Source: an uncultured Lachnospiraceae bacterium (GTDB lineage Bacteria > Bacillota > Clostridia > Lachnospirales > Lachnospiraceae). From it: DNA of 64,000 nt. Below, piece after piece: positions 35,188 to 43,570 of the stretch; position 1 is the stretch's first letter, and every line of letters starts with the position of its first letter. The notes below the pieces were generated by a model, which saw nothing but the letters and a program-made list of their open reading frames with translations, had not been told where the DNA came from and searched no databases. The position numbers and the translations under genes were made by a program. The stretch spans positions 124,001 to 188,000 of the forward strand of contig CAKRVA010000002.1 of NCBI GenBank assembly GCA_934408585.1, read 5' to 3'.

Positions 35188-35802
35188 TTAATTTTCCTGC
35201 TGTAATGTTGCATCAAACAACCTGCAATACAGATTTTGATCTCCTTCCTCTCTATATGTCTCAAAAGTTCCTTCCACTACAATTTCTGCATTATCATCTG
35301 GATACTCATCTGGATATATATGTGAGCCATCTTCCCACACAAATTCCATTCCCTGTGCACAGCAGGCTGTCGCATCCTGAATAATGCAATAAAAATAGTA
35401 TTTCTTTGTAGCCTCATAGTAGGTTGCATAAAAATTTCCATCAATACGAAATGTTTTTCCTACATATTCTTCTGGCGTAATCATCATCTGATATACTGTT
35501 GCATATACCATATCGCTACTCATTTGTGTAAGGTCATAATCAACTGTTCCGTCTGTGTTCCTGAAATCCTCTGCTCCACTTATTGTGCCTTTGGTATCTT
35601 CGTTTGATTCAACATTAGATGAAGATTTTTTACTTCCCGTAGTCTCAGTTTTACTATCTTCGTTAGCTATCTGATTATCTATTACTTTGTCAACTGAATT
35701 TGTATTGTTGAGACCTTTTCCATCCGTGCTTTTTTTATTACTACATCCGGTTATCAGGAGAATGCATAAAAACAGAACCATACATTTTCTCAAATTTTTC
35801 AT
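35188..35802 (-). CDS. Lipoprotein with YcgQ-like C-terminal domain, in zinc uptake operon
   Basis: A 204-residue lipoprotein (lipobox LLITGC, Cys20), a Ser/Asp-rich linker and a compact C-terminal domain (about 110-200): VGKTFRIDGNFY, CIIQDATACCAQGMEF, NAEIVVEGTFETY. This resembles the C-terminal OB-like domain of YcgQ/TIGR03943 proteins, which travel with metal permeases. The paired cysteines could bind metal (inference). ATG overlaps the stop of the znuB gene by 4 bases, so it is translationally coupled. Last gene of the cluster. Confidence 0.7.
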   Translation of the reverse strand: MKNLRKCMVLFLCILLITGCSNKKSTDGKGLNNTNSVDKVIDNQIANEDSKTETTGSKKSSSNVESNEDTKGTISGAEDFRNTDGTVDYDLTQMSSDMVYATVYQMMITPEEYVGKTFRIDGNFYATYYEATKKYYFYCIIQDATACCAQGMEFVWEDGSHIYPDEYPDDNAEIVVEGTFETYREEGDQNLYCRLFDATLQQEN

Positions 35803-36638
35803 GCTCTTCCTCCTATTTTTCCCACAGCACAGCTGACCATAAATGCCACAATATCTGTTGCCACAATCGTCGAGCCTACCGGAGTACCTGCCAGAATGGA
35901 TAATAGAATCCCCATAACCGCACAGATTACAGATAACACAACCGAATAAATAGTAACACTAAAGAACGTCTTATATATACGCATTGCCGATAATGCAGGA
36001 AATATTACTAGTGCTGAAATCAGCAATGAGCCAACTAAATTCATGGCAAGAACGATAATTACCGCTGTAACAATAGCTATTAACAAATTGTAAAAATCCG
36101 TTTTCATTCCCGTAGCTTTTGCAAATGTTTCATCAAAGATAACACAGAAAATTTTCTGATAAAATGCAACAAAAATGATCACAACTGTCACTGATAAAAT
36201 ACTGCATAATACCACCTGTCCTTTCGTCAAAGTCAATATCGACGTTGATCCAAACAGTGTACTGCACACATCTCCTGAAAGATTAGGACCTGTGGCAAAC
36301 AGATTCATGATCAAATAACCAATTGCCAATGCCCCTACTGAAATCATAGCAATGGCTGCATCCCCTTTAATTTTTGTATTCTGTCCTGTCTGTAACAGCA
36401 AAATGGCACAAATAATAGTTACAGGCAAAATAAATAGCATATTATTTGTAAAATTCAGAACCGATGCTACTGCCATAGCTCCAAACGCAACATGTGATAA
36501 TCCATCTCCAATAAAGGAAAATTGCTTCAGTACCAAAGTAACTCCAAGCAATGAAGAACAAAGTGCAATCAATACACCAACAATTAGTGCATACCTCACA
36601 AATGGATACTGAAAATAAAAAATCAATTTATCAATCAA
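35799..36638 (-). CDS. znuB: Zinc/manganese-type ABC transporter permease
   Basis: A 279-residue ABC-3 family permease with about eight membrane segments; signature LVLKQFSFIGDGLSHVAFGA near the N-terminus and ALVIFPALSAMRI later. A TTG at 36638 overlaps the znuC stop as TTGA with AAGAAGG 8 bases upstream, so it is preferred over a GTG three codons earlier. Works with the neighbouring ATPase and binding protein. Confidence 0.88.
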   Translation of the reverse strand: MIDKLIFYFQYPFVRYALIVGVLIALCSSLLGVTLVLKQFSFIGDGLSHVAFGAMAVASVLNFTNNMLFILPVTIICAILLLQTGQNTKIKGDAAIAMISVGALAIGYLIMNLFATGPNLSGDVCSTLFGSTSILTLTKGQVVLCSILSVTVVIIFVAFYQKIFCVIFDETFAKATGMKTDFYNLLIAIVTAVIIVLAMNLVGSLLISALVIFPALSAMRIYKTFFSVTIYSVVLSVICAVMGILLSILAGTPVGSTIVATDIVAFMVSCAVGKIGGRA

Positions 36639-37312
36639 ACGACACACCTTCTTTCATATTCCTGTTTCGTTCCATAAAACACTTCTTCTCCAATGTGCAG
36701 GATATGGCTAGCATAGTTCATTGCCGCTTTCATATCATGAGAAATCATAATAATTGTAATCTTATCTTCACAATTTATTTTCTCAATAAGACAATACATC
36801 TCCTCTGTTACCTTTGCATCAAGACCAGATACAGGTTCATCTAATAATAATATTTTCTTCGTTGCACATAATGCTCTTGCAAGTAAAACCCTTTGCTGCT
36901 GTCCTCCTGACAATTCTCGATAACATCGCTTTTCCAGGTTTGTAATCTGTAACTTTTCCATCATTTCACTCGCACGCTTTTTCTCTGATTGGTTATAAAA
37001 TGGACGCATACCTACTCGGTTTTGGCATCCGGAGAGAACAATCTCTCTCGCGGATGCAGGAAAATCCTTTTGTATTACTGTCTGTTGTGGCAAATATCCA
37101 ATTTCATCACACTTTACTCCATCTCCAAATTTAACCTTCCCACAAATGGGCTGTTGCAGATTTAGTAATGTTCTCATCAGAGTTGATTTACCAGAACCAT
37201 TTTCTCCAATAATACAAAGATAATCTCCTTCTTTCACAGAAAAGTTAATATCTTGCAGTAGCACTCTTCCATCATATCCGATTGCCAGATTTTGACAAAT
37301 AATCTGTTCCAT
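36635..37312 (-). CDS. znuC: Zinc/manganese-type ABC transporter ATPase
   Basis: A 225-residue ATPase: Walker A GENGSGKST, signature LSGGQQQRVLLARAL, Walker B ILLLDEPVSGLD, H-loop MISHDM. AGGAGG site before ATG, 8 bases after znuA. Coupled to znuB by a TTGA overlap. Confidence 0.9.
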   Translation of the reverse strand: MEQIICQNLAIGYDGRVLLQDINFSVKEGDYLCIIGENGSGKSTLMRTLLNLQQPICGKVKFGDGVKCDEIGYLPQQTVIQKDFPASAREIVLSGCQNRVGMRPFYNQSEKKRASEMMEKLQITNLEKRCYRELSGGQQQRVLLARALCATKKILLLDEPVSGLDAKVTEEMYCLIEKINCEDKITIIMISHDMKAAMNYASHILHIGEEVFYGTKQEYERRCVV

Positions 37313-37320
37313 AGCTCCTC

Positions 37321-38319
37321 CTACTGCAATGCCTCTTGCAAAACACTTAAGTTGTTTTCCATAATTGAAAAATAAGTCGCTCCTTTTTTCACATCATCAG
37401 ATGTGGTTGACTGCATAGAATCTAATGTCAAAATACCCTGATTTTTTTCTTTTGTATTTTCAATAATTGTTTTCGCAATTTTCTGGTCAGACTTTTCGAT
37501 TGTCATGATATTTTTTAATCCAAGTTCGTCTGTCTTTCCTGCTAAGAATGTAATTGTTTCAAAGCTGGCTTCTGTCTCCGCAGAGCATCCAACAAAAGCT
37601 GCATAATAACTTAATCCATAATCATCAACCATGTATCGGAATGGAAATCTGTCTCCAAATAACAGTGTCTTCTGTGAGGCTGAATCTACTGTTTTCTGAT
37701 ACTTCTTATCCAGTTCATCTAGTTTATCTGCATAAGCCTTTTCATTTTTCTGATAAGTATCCGCACTTTCAGTATCTATTTCAGCAAGATTATCAGCAAT
37801 TGCCTTGCAAAGAACTTTTGCATTTCTTAAAGAAAGCCATACATGCTCGTCGTATTCCGGTTCTTCCTCGGCTCCAGCTTCCTCCTCTTCTTCCTCGGCT
37901 TCCATGCCTTCAACAACCTCTTCTTCTTTTACACTGCTTCCAAGAACATCTAATAAATTTATGACTTTCATGTCTTTATTAACAGCTTCCTTTAATGCAT
38001 CTTCTACCCATGCATCTGACTCCCCGCCAACATAAATAAATAGGTCACAATCAGAAATTTTCATAATATCATCCGCAGTAGGCTGATAACTATGCAAATC
38101 TACTCCATTGTCAAGAAGCATCGTAATATCCATGTTAGATACTTCATCTCCTGCAATCTCTTTCACCCAGTCATATTCCGGGAATATGGTTGTAACAACT
38201 TTAACCTGCTTATTATTATCTTTTGCCTGTGTATTGGTATTGGAATTATTTTGACCGCAAGCAGAAAGACAGCATACTGCCATAACTGCCACTAAAAGAA
38301 TAGAAATATATTTTTTCAT
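37321..38319 (-). CDS. znuA: Zinc-type solute-binding lipoprotein with acidic loop
   Basis: A 332-residue cluster A-I binding lipoprotein (lipobox CLSAC, Cys21). Metal ligands typical of the family are seen at DLHSYQPT (His75) and DEHVWLSL (His159). The loop between them, normally His-rich in ZnuA, is instead almost purely acidic (about 131-157, EEEE-rich with no histidine). The place of the third His reads FGDRFPF. Metal choice is therefore uncertain: zinc, manganese or another. The gene context (Fur-family regulator, znuBC) supports zinc. Confidence 0.85.
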   Translation of the reverse strand: MKKYISILLVAVMAVCCLSACGQNNSNTNTQAKDNNKQVKVVTTIFPEYDWVKEIAGDEVSNMDITMLLDNGVDLHSYQPTADDIMKISDCDLFIYVGGESDAWVEDALKEAVNKDMKVINLLDVLGSSVKEEEVVEGMEAEEEEEEAGAEEEPEYDEHVWLSLRNAKVLCKAIADNLAEIDTESADTYQKNEKAYADKLDELDKKYQKTVDSASQKTLLFGDRFPFRYMVDDYGLSYYAAFVGCSAETEASFETITFLAGKTDELGLKNIMTIEKSDQKIAKTIIENTKEKNQGILTLDSMQSTTSDDVKKGATYFSIMENNLSVLQEALQ

Positions 38320-38353
38320 TGAATAAAACCTCCGTTTTTATCTTAATTTTTCT

Positions 38354-38401
38354 AAAAAAGGGTACAAAAACAGAAAGGTACGCCCTTAAGACTACCCTTT
38401 C
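38354..38401 (-). promoter_or_regulatory. Terminator-like hairpin with competing stem before znuA
   Basis: On the minus strand AAGGGCGTAC pairs with GTACCCTT (one bulge), then T6; a second stem, GAAAGGGTA with TACCTTTC, uses overlapping bases and excludes the first. The two together resemble an attenuator lowering or switching expression of znuABC after the upstream gene. Confidence 0.45.
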
Positions 38402-38421
38402 TATCTTATAGAAAGTTTTAT

Positions 38422-38721
38422 TCAATCGTTTAGTCTTACCTTTTGACTTACAAGAGATGTATCAGAAACAAGTAAAAACTGACCTGTTATCAATAGTGCA
38501 AACATTATGAGCATAGGATTTATGGCTGCAATCGTAAACGAACCATTACCTACATTCCTTAATATCTGCTCTGCCTGATGAATATTGTCACAGATCGGAC
38601 AGTCCTCGCCCATACAGTGATGATTTTCTTCTTTTACAATATAGAAAATAGAAGCAAATGTAACAAATAAAAATAAGATGCATACTACTATAAAAAAAGC
38701 TTTTTTTGTCTTTGTATTCAT
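38422..38721 (-). CDS. Small membrane protein with HHC...CPIC motif
   Basis: A 99-residue protein: an N-terminal membrane segment (about 8-30), a short loop with HHCMGEDCPICDNIHQA, and a second segment (about 62-84). The clustered His and Cys residues could bind a transition metal. It lies between the Fur-family gene and znuA, and similar small proteins occur with zinc transporters (recollection). The start at MNTKTKKA has AAAGGAG 6 bases upstream. Confidence 0.75.
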   Translation of the reverse strand: MNTKTKKAFFIVVCILFLFVTFASIFYIVKEENHHCMGEDCPICDNIHQAEQILRNVGNGSFTIAAINPMLIMFALLITGQFLLVSDTSLVSQKVRLND

Positions 38722-38754
38722 TTGTTTCTCCTTTCCCACAATCACACTGTGTTT

Positions 38755-39177
38755 CTAATTCTGTGTTTCCTTACATTCTCTGCATATTCCATAAAATACG
38801 GTACGCAGTGAATCCATCTCAAAACAATGATGTTCCATCATATGCTGCTTCAGGCTTTCTACTTCATTACACTGTAAGTGGATCAATTTTCCACACTTTT
38901 CACATTTGCAATGATAGCATACCGTCTGATTTTCACTTTCGTGACTGCCTATATATTCAAAGCAGGCACTGCTGGTTCCATCTACAACATATTTAGCAAC
39001 CACGCCTTCCCTAACCATTTTCTCTAAATGACGATAAACTGTCGTTGTTCCAACTGCTATTCCTTTCGTCTGAAAATAGTCACAGATGTCACTTACTGTA
39101 ACATGGCTGCCTTGAATTGATTTCAAAAAGGTAAGTAATTCGGTCATTTGCTTTGTCTTATATGGTGCTTTAGCCAA
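38755..39177 (-). CDS. Fur-family metal-responsive repressor (Zur-like)
   Basis: A 140-residue regulator: helix-turn-helix with GIAVGTTTVYRHLEKMVREG, metal site HCKCEKCGKLIHL, and C-terminal CRECKE for structural zinc. The start is a TTG at 39177 with AGAGAGG 8 bases upstream; the in-frame ATG at 39213 lies within the -10 box and has no ribosome site. Operon order suggests a zinc sensor controlling the genes that follow. Two perfect 7-1-7 palindromes upstream fit autoregulation. Confidence 0.85.
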   Translation of the reverse strand: MAKAPYKTKQMTELLTFLKSIQGSHVTVSDICDYFQTKGIAVGTTTVYRHLEKMVREGVVAKYVVDGTSSACFEYIGSHESENQTVCYHCKCEKCGKLIHLQCNEVESLKQHMMEHHCFEMDSLRTVFYGICRECKETQN

Positions 39178-39197
39178 GTCAATCACCTCTCTCAATT

Positions 39198-39261
39198 TGA
39201 AAACAGTTTTCATTTTACCACAAAGTTATAGTTTGTCAATATAATTTGAAAATCATTTTCA
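39198..39261 (-). promoter_or_regulatory. Fur-family promoter with two 7-1-7 operators
   Basis: Minus-strand TTGACA (39239-39234), 16-base spacer, TAAAAT (39217-39212). TGAAAACAGTTTTCA (39198-39212) overlaps the -10 and TGAAAATCATTTTCA (39247-39261) is upstream of the -35; both are perfect Fur/Zur/PerR-style palindromes. Confidence 0.8.
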
Positions 39262-39344
39262 TATTTTAATAATGATTCCTATAAACTTTAGCAATAGTAT
39301 ATCTGATTAAAACAATGAAACCCGCCATTTACATTATTGTATCA

Positions 39345-39389
39345 TAAAAAAGGTGTAACGTATAAATTTTACCTTTATACATTACACCT
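39345..39389 (-). terminator. Terminator of the Na/Pi transporter gene
   Basis: AGGTGTAACGTATAAA (39351-39366) pairs with 39374-39389 over 16 bases (one wobble) with a 7-base loop; the minus strand continues with T6. It ends the gene whose stop is at 39435. Confidence 0.85.
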
Positions 39390-39434
39390 ATGATTCTTTG
39401 TTTATTATCAACAATCTGCTATATTTAATGCTGT

Positions 39435-41186
39435 TTACAGTTCCTTAACTGCATATTTCTTCTCATACATTTCAAATTTACGTTGAAATTCTTTGCTGTC
39501 CCTGTGAACTGCCTGAAGAGTTTCATGAAGATGAAGCTCATGATTTGTCGTATCAATGACACATCCTGCAATGTTTGAACAGTGGTCGGAAGTTCTTTCC
39601 AGATTCGTGAGCAAATCAGACCATACAAATCCGGCTACAATACTACAGTTTCCTTTTTGCATACGGAGAATATGACGTGTCCGCATTTCCTCCTTCAGTT
39701 CATCAATTACCTGTTCCAAAGGTTCTACATTTACTGCACTTGGAATGTCGCTATCCACAAAAGCCTTTAAGGACAGGTCAAGAATTTCATAAATTGCCTC
39801 CGTAAGAATACGTAAATCTTCATGCGCACTATCTGAAAACTTTAATTCCTTATCTCGCAGCTCCATTGCTGATTCCAATATATTTACTGCATGGTCGGAA
39901 ATACGCTCGAAATCCCCGATTATTTTCAAAAGTTTGGTAACCTCTTCGCCGTCCTGATCACTTAGTTTCTGTGTACTTAATTTAATCAGATACGTTCCAA
40001 GGACATCTTCATAATGGTCGGTAATGTCTTCTTTTTTGCGAATGTCTTCGGCAAGCTCCGGTGTATAGCAGTCAAAGGTATCTAACGATTCCTTTAATGC
40101 ACTTACCGCACATTTTGCCATATCAGCAGCTACAGCGTTACACTGTGACAATGCAAGTGATGGTGTTGCCAGAAGTCTTTCATCAAGCTCCACCGTTTTT
40201 TCAGGATCCGGTGTCGTCGGAACCAAAAAGCAGGCTACTTTTTCCAGAACAGAAGAAATCGGCATAAACAGTGCTGTTGTTAAAAGCTTAAATGCAGTGT
40301 TAATTATGGCAATTCCAAGTGGTGTTGCAACCGACTCCAAAATTGCCGGTGCAAAAATAGCTTTTCCAACACAATAAACCAAAAGCCAGACACATGCACC
40401 AAAGAAGTTAAACATTAAATGTGCTACAGCTGCACGCTTTGCCTCTCTTTTTGCACCCACACTGGAAAGCATTGCGGTAATACAAGTTCCGATTGCATCT
40501 CCCATAACAATCGGAATTGCTGCACTATACGTAATTTGCCCTGTCATACTGAGTGCCTGCAAAATACCTACAGATGCAGAACTTGATTGGATAATAGAAG
40601 TTAATACGGTACCTGCCAGAAGTCCAAGTAATGGATTTTTGAACATAATAAACAAGTCGCGGAATGCCGGTACATCTGCAAGTCCGGCAACTGCCGTTGA
40701 CATGGTTTCCATTCCAAACATCAATGTTGCAAATCCCAGGAAAATAGCACCACTGTCCTTTTTCTTGGATGACTTGCTAAACATATAAAGGATAATACCA
40801 ATTAATGCAAAAACCGGAGTAAACGATGTGGGTTTAAACAGCTTTACCCAGACATTGGCACTACTGATACCACCAAGTGACAGAATCCATCCGGTTACGG
40901 TAGTTCCTACGTTTGCCCCCATAATGACGTTAATTGCCTGCTTCAACGTCATTAATCCGGAATTTACAAAGCCGACTACCATTACCGTAGTCGCAGAAGA
41001 ACTCTGAATAATAGAAGTTACACCAAGACCTGTTAAAAATCCTGCTAGCTTACCGGTTGTCATCTTAGAAAGCAGTGTCCGAAGCTTGCTGCCTGCTCTG
41101 CTTTCTAACGCCTCCCCCATTACATTCATACCAAACAGGAAAAGACACAAACCACCAATTAACGTAAGTACGTCAAAAATATCCAT
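39435..41186 (-). CDS. Na/Pi cotransporter family protein with PhoU-like domain
   Basis: A 583-residue membrane protein. The first 310 residues hold two PNaS repeats with the QSSSATT motifs (LGVTSIIQSSSATTVMVVGFV and LTSIIQSSSASVGILQ). The C-terminal 230 residues form a soluble PhoU-like helical domain. This is the bacterial NptA/YjbB group, moving phosphate, possibly outward. Single gene with its own terminator; upstream 41187-41308 holds no obvious gene. Confidence 0.88.
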   Translation of the reverse strand: MDIFDVLTLIGGLCLFLFGMNVMGEALESRAGSKLRTLLSKMTTGKLAGFLTGLGVTSIIQSSSATTVMVVGFVNSGLMTLKQAINVIMGANVGTTVTGWILSLGGISSANVWVKLFKPTSFTPVFALIGIILYMFSKSSKKKDSGAIFLGFATLMFGMETMSTAVAGLADVPAFRDLFIMFKNPLLGLLAGTVLTSIIQSSSASVGILQALSMTGQITYSAAIPIVMGDAIGTCITAMLSSVGAKREAKRAAVAHLMFNFFGACVWLLVYCVGKAIFAPAILESVATPLGIAIINTAFKLLTTALFMPISSVLEKVACFLVPTTPDPEKTVELDERLLATPSLALSQCNAVAADMAKCAVSALKESLDTFDCYTPELAEDIRKKEDITDHYEDVLGTYLIKLSTQKLSDQDGEEVTKLLKIIGDFERISDHAVNILESAMELRDKELKFSDSAHEDLRILTEAIYEILDLSLKAFVDSDIPSAVNVEPLEQVIDELKEEMRTRHILRMQKGNCSIVAGFVWSDLLTNLERTSDHCSNIAGCVIDTTNHELHLHETLQAVHRDSKEFQRKFEMYEKKYAVKEL

Positions 41187-41308
41187 TTTACTTATACCTC
41201 ACTTACTCTTTACATATGCCAATTCAAATTATTCCTTTTTTAGCATACATGAACCATGTAAAATCTGTAGTGTAGGTATTGTAAAATCGTTGTAAAATTC
41301 CAAACTTT

Positions 41309-41854
41309 CTATTGTTCCATCTGTCTTCCGAGGAATCCTGCTGCTGCCTGAATCAATTTCATCTCCACTTCGCCCATTTTTCCTTTTTCCGATGAACCGA
41401 GAAGAATTACGCCACCAATAACATCTCCCTCACAGATAATCGGACAAACTGCTTCTTCTTCGATTTCATCCGTGTTATCTTTTACAATGGAAATAAATGA
41501 TTTTTCTCCCTGCGTGGCAAGAAAGGTTTCTCTTTTTTCCAATTTACTTTCCAATTCTTTGCTAATAGATTTTCCAAGAAATGTACGATATCCTCCTGCA
41601 GCCGCAATAAACTGATCCCTGTCGGTAATCAATGCTGCCCTTCCGGATACCTGGGCAAGACTCTCTGCATATTGCTTCGCAAACGTACTAATTTCTCCCA
41701 TCGGCGAATATTTTTTGAGTATAATTTCTCCTTCCCTGCCGGAAAAAATTTCTATTGGATCACTTTCGCGGATGCGAAGTGTTCTTCTTAATTCTTTCGG
41801 AATGACAATTCTTCCCAAATCATCAATCCTTCTGACAATTCCTGTTGCTCTCAT
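41309..41854 (-). CDS. spoVT: Stage V sporulation regulator SpoVT
   Basis: A 181-residue forespore transcription factor: N-terminal AbrB swapped-hairpin domain (MRATGIVRRIDDLGRIVIPKEL, RTLRIRESDPIEIF) and C-terminal GAF-like domain (about 60-180). The start at MRATGIV is the family N-terminus; GGAGG lies 11 bases upstream. Its presence supports a spore-forming host. A sigma-G promoter was not identified with certainty. Confidence 0.92.
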   Translation of the reverse strand: MRATGIVRRIDDLGRIVIPKELRRTLRIRESDPIEIFSGREGEIILKKYSPMGEISTFAKQYAESLAQVSGRAALITDRDQFIAAAGGYRTFLGKSISKELESKLEKRETFLATQGEKSFISIVKDNTDEIEEEAVCPIICEGDVIGGVILLGSSEKGKMGEVEMKLIQAAAGFLGRQMEQ

Positions 41855-41967
41855 ATCATAGATTTCCTCCATTTACACTTAATAGCTGTTAAAATTTTTA
41901 CTTCCAAGTTTTGAAGCTACTACTATTATTTGTAAATGTAAGTTAATTATACCCTTAAAAAATTTTC

Positions 41968-42960
41968 TTATTGCCGACTGTATTTTGCTGCTTTTACAAC
42001 TGTCTCAATGCAATTAATTACTAATGCAAAAATGATAATTGCAAGAAACACCTTATTAAATTGTATAAAAACCTGTGGAATAACTGCTATATCTTCTCCG
42101 AACAGCTGCTCAATACCATCAAAATATGCGGAATTCATAATCTTACCGTTTGACAACCAAACGATTGTTAATACACCATCAATAATATTGGTAATAATAG
42201 TAACAATCATCACCCTTTTGGTATAACTTCCATCGATAAGTCTCACACTATCCTTTGTAACGCCCAAGATTCCAAATGCAAGAATCAAATACCAAGTTTG
42301 TCTGATATATTCCAAATTAAAGAGTGGTTCATACACCCCAACCCCATTTTTTACAAAAGTGATACATATAATCTGTGGGCAAACAAGAAATACCAGGGTA
42401 AAGATAACGGAAAAAGTAATACCAAAAATCGCATCTGCTTTCGAAATCCGATTTGTTTTCTTTGGAACAGGTGGCAAATTGTCTATCCCGTCATTTAATC
42501 CCTCTACCTTAATTTCCTTTTTATAGAAGAATGCAAACAGCAATGTTACAAACGCAAATCCCGTCAATACACCACCAAGAATTCCTCCGATGGTCTGGTA
42601 GATAGCCATGTACCAGATAGTGTGCGATGTTACTGCTGCCATGACTTGTGCAAGAAACATTCCGCCAATGATACAGGCTGTCACTATTTTCAGTACATAC
42701 ACATAAAGGCTGTAATAGGGCTGACCAATCAGACAATCCTGTGTTTCACCCTTATATTTCGAAGCAAGCTCAGCCGGAGTTCCCAATTCCGTTAAAACGA
42801 CTTTTATATCATGTTCATTTGGAATAACATCCCCGCATCGTTCCTCCAACATATCTTGTATAATTGTCTCTAATTCTGCCGCTACATCCTTTTTCATGGT
42901 GGATTTCATATGTTTCGTAACTGCATAAATGTATCTTTCAATTAAATCATCTTTTACCAT
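41968..42960 (-). CDS. HAAS-domain membrane protein
   Basis: A 330-residue protein: a soluble N-terminal helical HAAS domain (about 1-75, YIYAVTKHM...ELGTPAELASKYKG) and six or seven membrane segments. HAAS proteins are regularly encoded after a PadR repressor, and here the ATG directly abuts the PadR stop. The role is unknown, probably envelope stress signalling. Confidence 0.8.
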   Translation of the reverse strand: MVKDDLIERYIYAVTKHMKSTMKKDVAAELETIIQDMLEERCGDVIPNEHDIKVVLTELGTPAELASKYKGETQDCLIGQPYYSLYVYVLKIVTACIIGGMFLAQVMAAVTSHTIWYMAIYQTIGGILGGVLTGFAFVTLLFAFFYKKEIKVEGLNDGIDNLPPVPKKTNRISKADAIFGITFSVIFTLVFLVCPQIICITFVKNGVGVYEPLFNLEYIRQTWYLILAFGILGVTKDSVRLIDGSYTKRVMIVTIITNIIDGVLTIVWLSNGKIMNSAYFDGIEQLFGEDIAVIPQVFIQFNKVFLAIIIFALVINCIETVVKAAKYSRQ

Positions 42961-43296
42961 TTATTTTTCCTCCATAAGAACATTGATTGACTGAGAAAAC
43001 TTCTCCCAGTGTGCTTTAATTTTTTTATAAACCAGTTTTCCATCTTCCGTGATGATATAATACTTTCTCGGCTTCGCTTCATCCGTTTCCCATTCGCTTT
43101 TTAGCAGCCCTTGACTCTCCAGTCTTCTCAGTAGCGGATATAAGGTATTTCCTTCTATCGAAATGCCCTTTCCTTCTAATTCTTTTACCAGCGAATATCC
43201 ATACATTGGTTTACTTAGTTGTGCTAATACTACCATGATGAGTGTTCCTCTTCGAAATTCCAGTATTAATCCGGAAACAATTTCATCACAATTCAT
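42961..43296 (-). CDS. PadR-family transcriptional regulator (with HAAS protein)
   Basis: A 111-residue winged-helix repressor: RRGTLIMVVLAQLSKPMYGYSLVKEL, EGNTLYPLLRRLESQGLL and KPRKYYIITEDGK. GGAGG site 7 bases before ATG. Probable autorepressor acting at the operators at 43346-43412. Confidence 0.88.
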   Translation of the reverse strand: MNCDEIVSGLILEFRRGTLIMVVLAQLSKPMYGYSLVKELEGKGISIEGNTLYPLLRRLESQGLLKSEWETDEAKPRKYYIITEDGKLVYKKIKAHWEKFSQSINVLMEEK

Positions 43297-43345
43297 CCGA
43301 TTTCCTCCGTCTAAATTTTTGTTTATTTGAATGCTACATATCTGT

Positions 43346-43412
43346 CACACTATACAGTGTGTCGCACACTATAATTTTATTACATAATACTATGTGACGC
43401 ACACTATGTCAA
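43346..43412 (-). promoter_or_regulatory. PadR-HAAS promoter with repeated operators
   Basis: Minus-strand TTGACA (43412-43407), 17-base spacer, TATTAT (43389-43384). The spacer holds TGTGACGCACACTAT; a second copy, TGTGTCGCACACTAT, lies downstream near 43358 and overlaps CACACTATACAGTGTG (43346-43361). The duplicated palindromes look like repressor sites. Confidence 0.75.
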
Positions 43413-43438
43413 TAGATTTTCTTTTTATATTTTTAAAT

Positions 43439-43472
43439 GTAAAAAGTGCCTTAACCATTGGCTAAAGCACTT
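43439..43472 (-). terminator. Terminator downstream of the hairpin array
   Basis: AAGTGCCTTA (43444-43453) pairs with TAAAGCACTT (43463-43472), followed on the minus strand by a short T run. It would stop transcripts coming from the nitroreductase gene at 44035. Confidence 0.6.
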
Positions 43473-43570
43473 ATTTACAAATAATCATTGTTCAAAACAA
43501 AGCATATCAGCATTTTCTATCCAATGAATCTATTAAGTTTTAGTAACCCGTCTGCAATAATATGCTTAGA

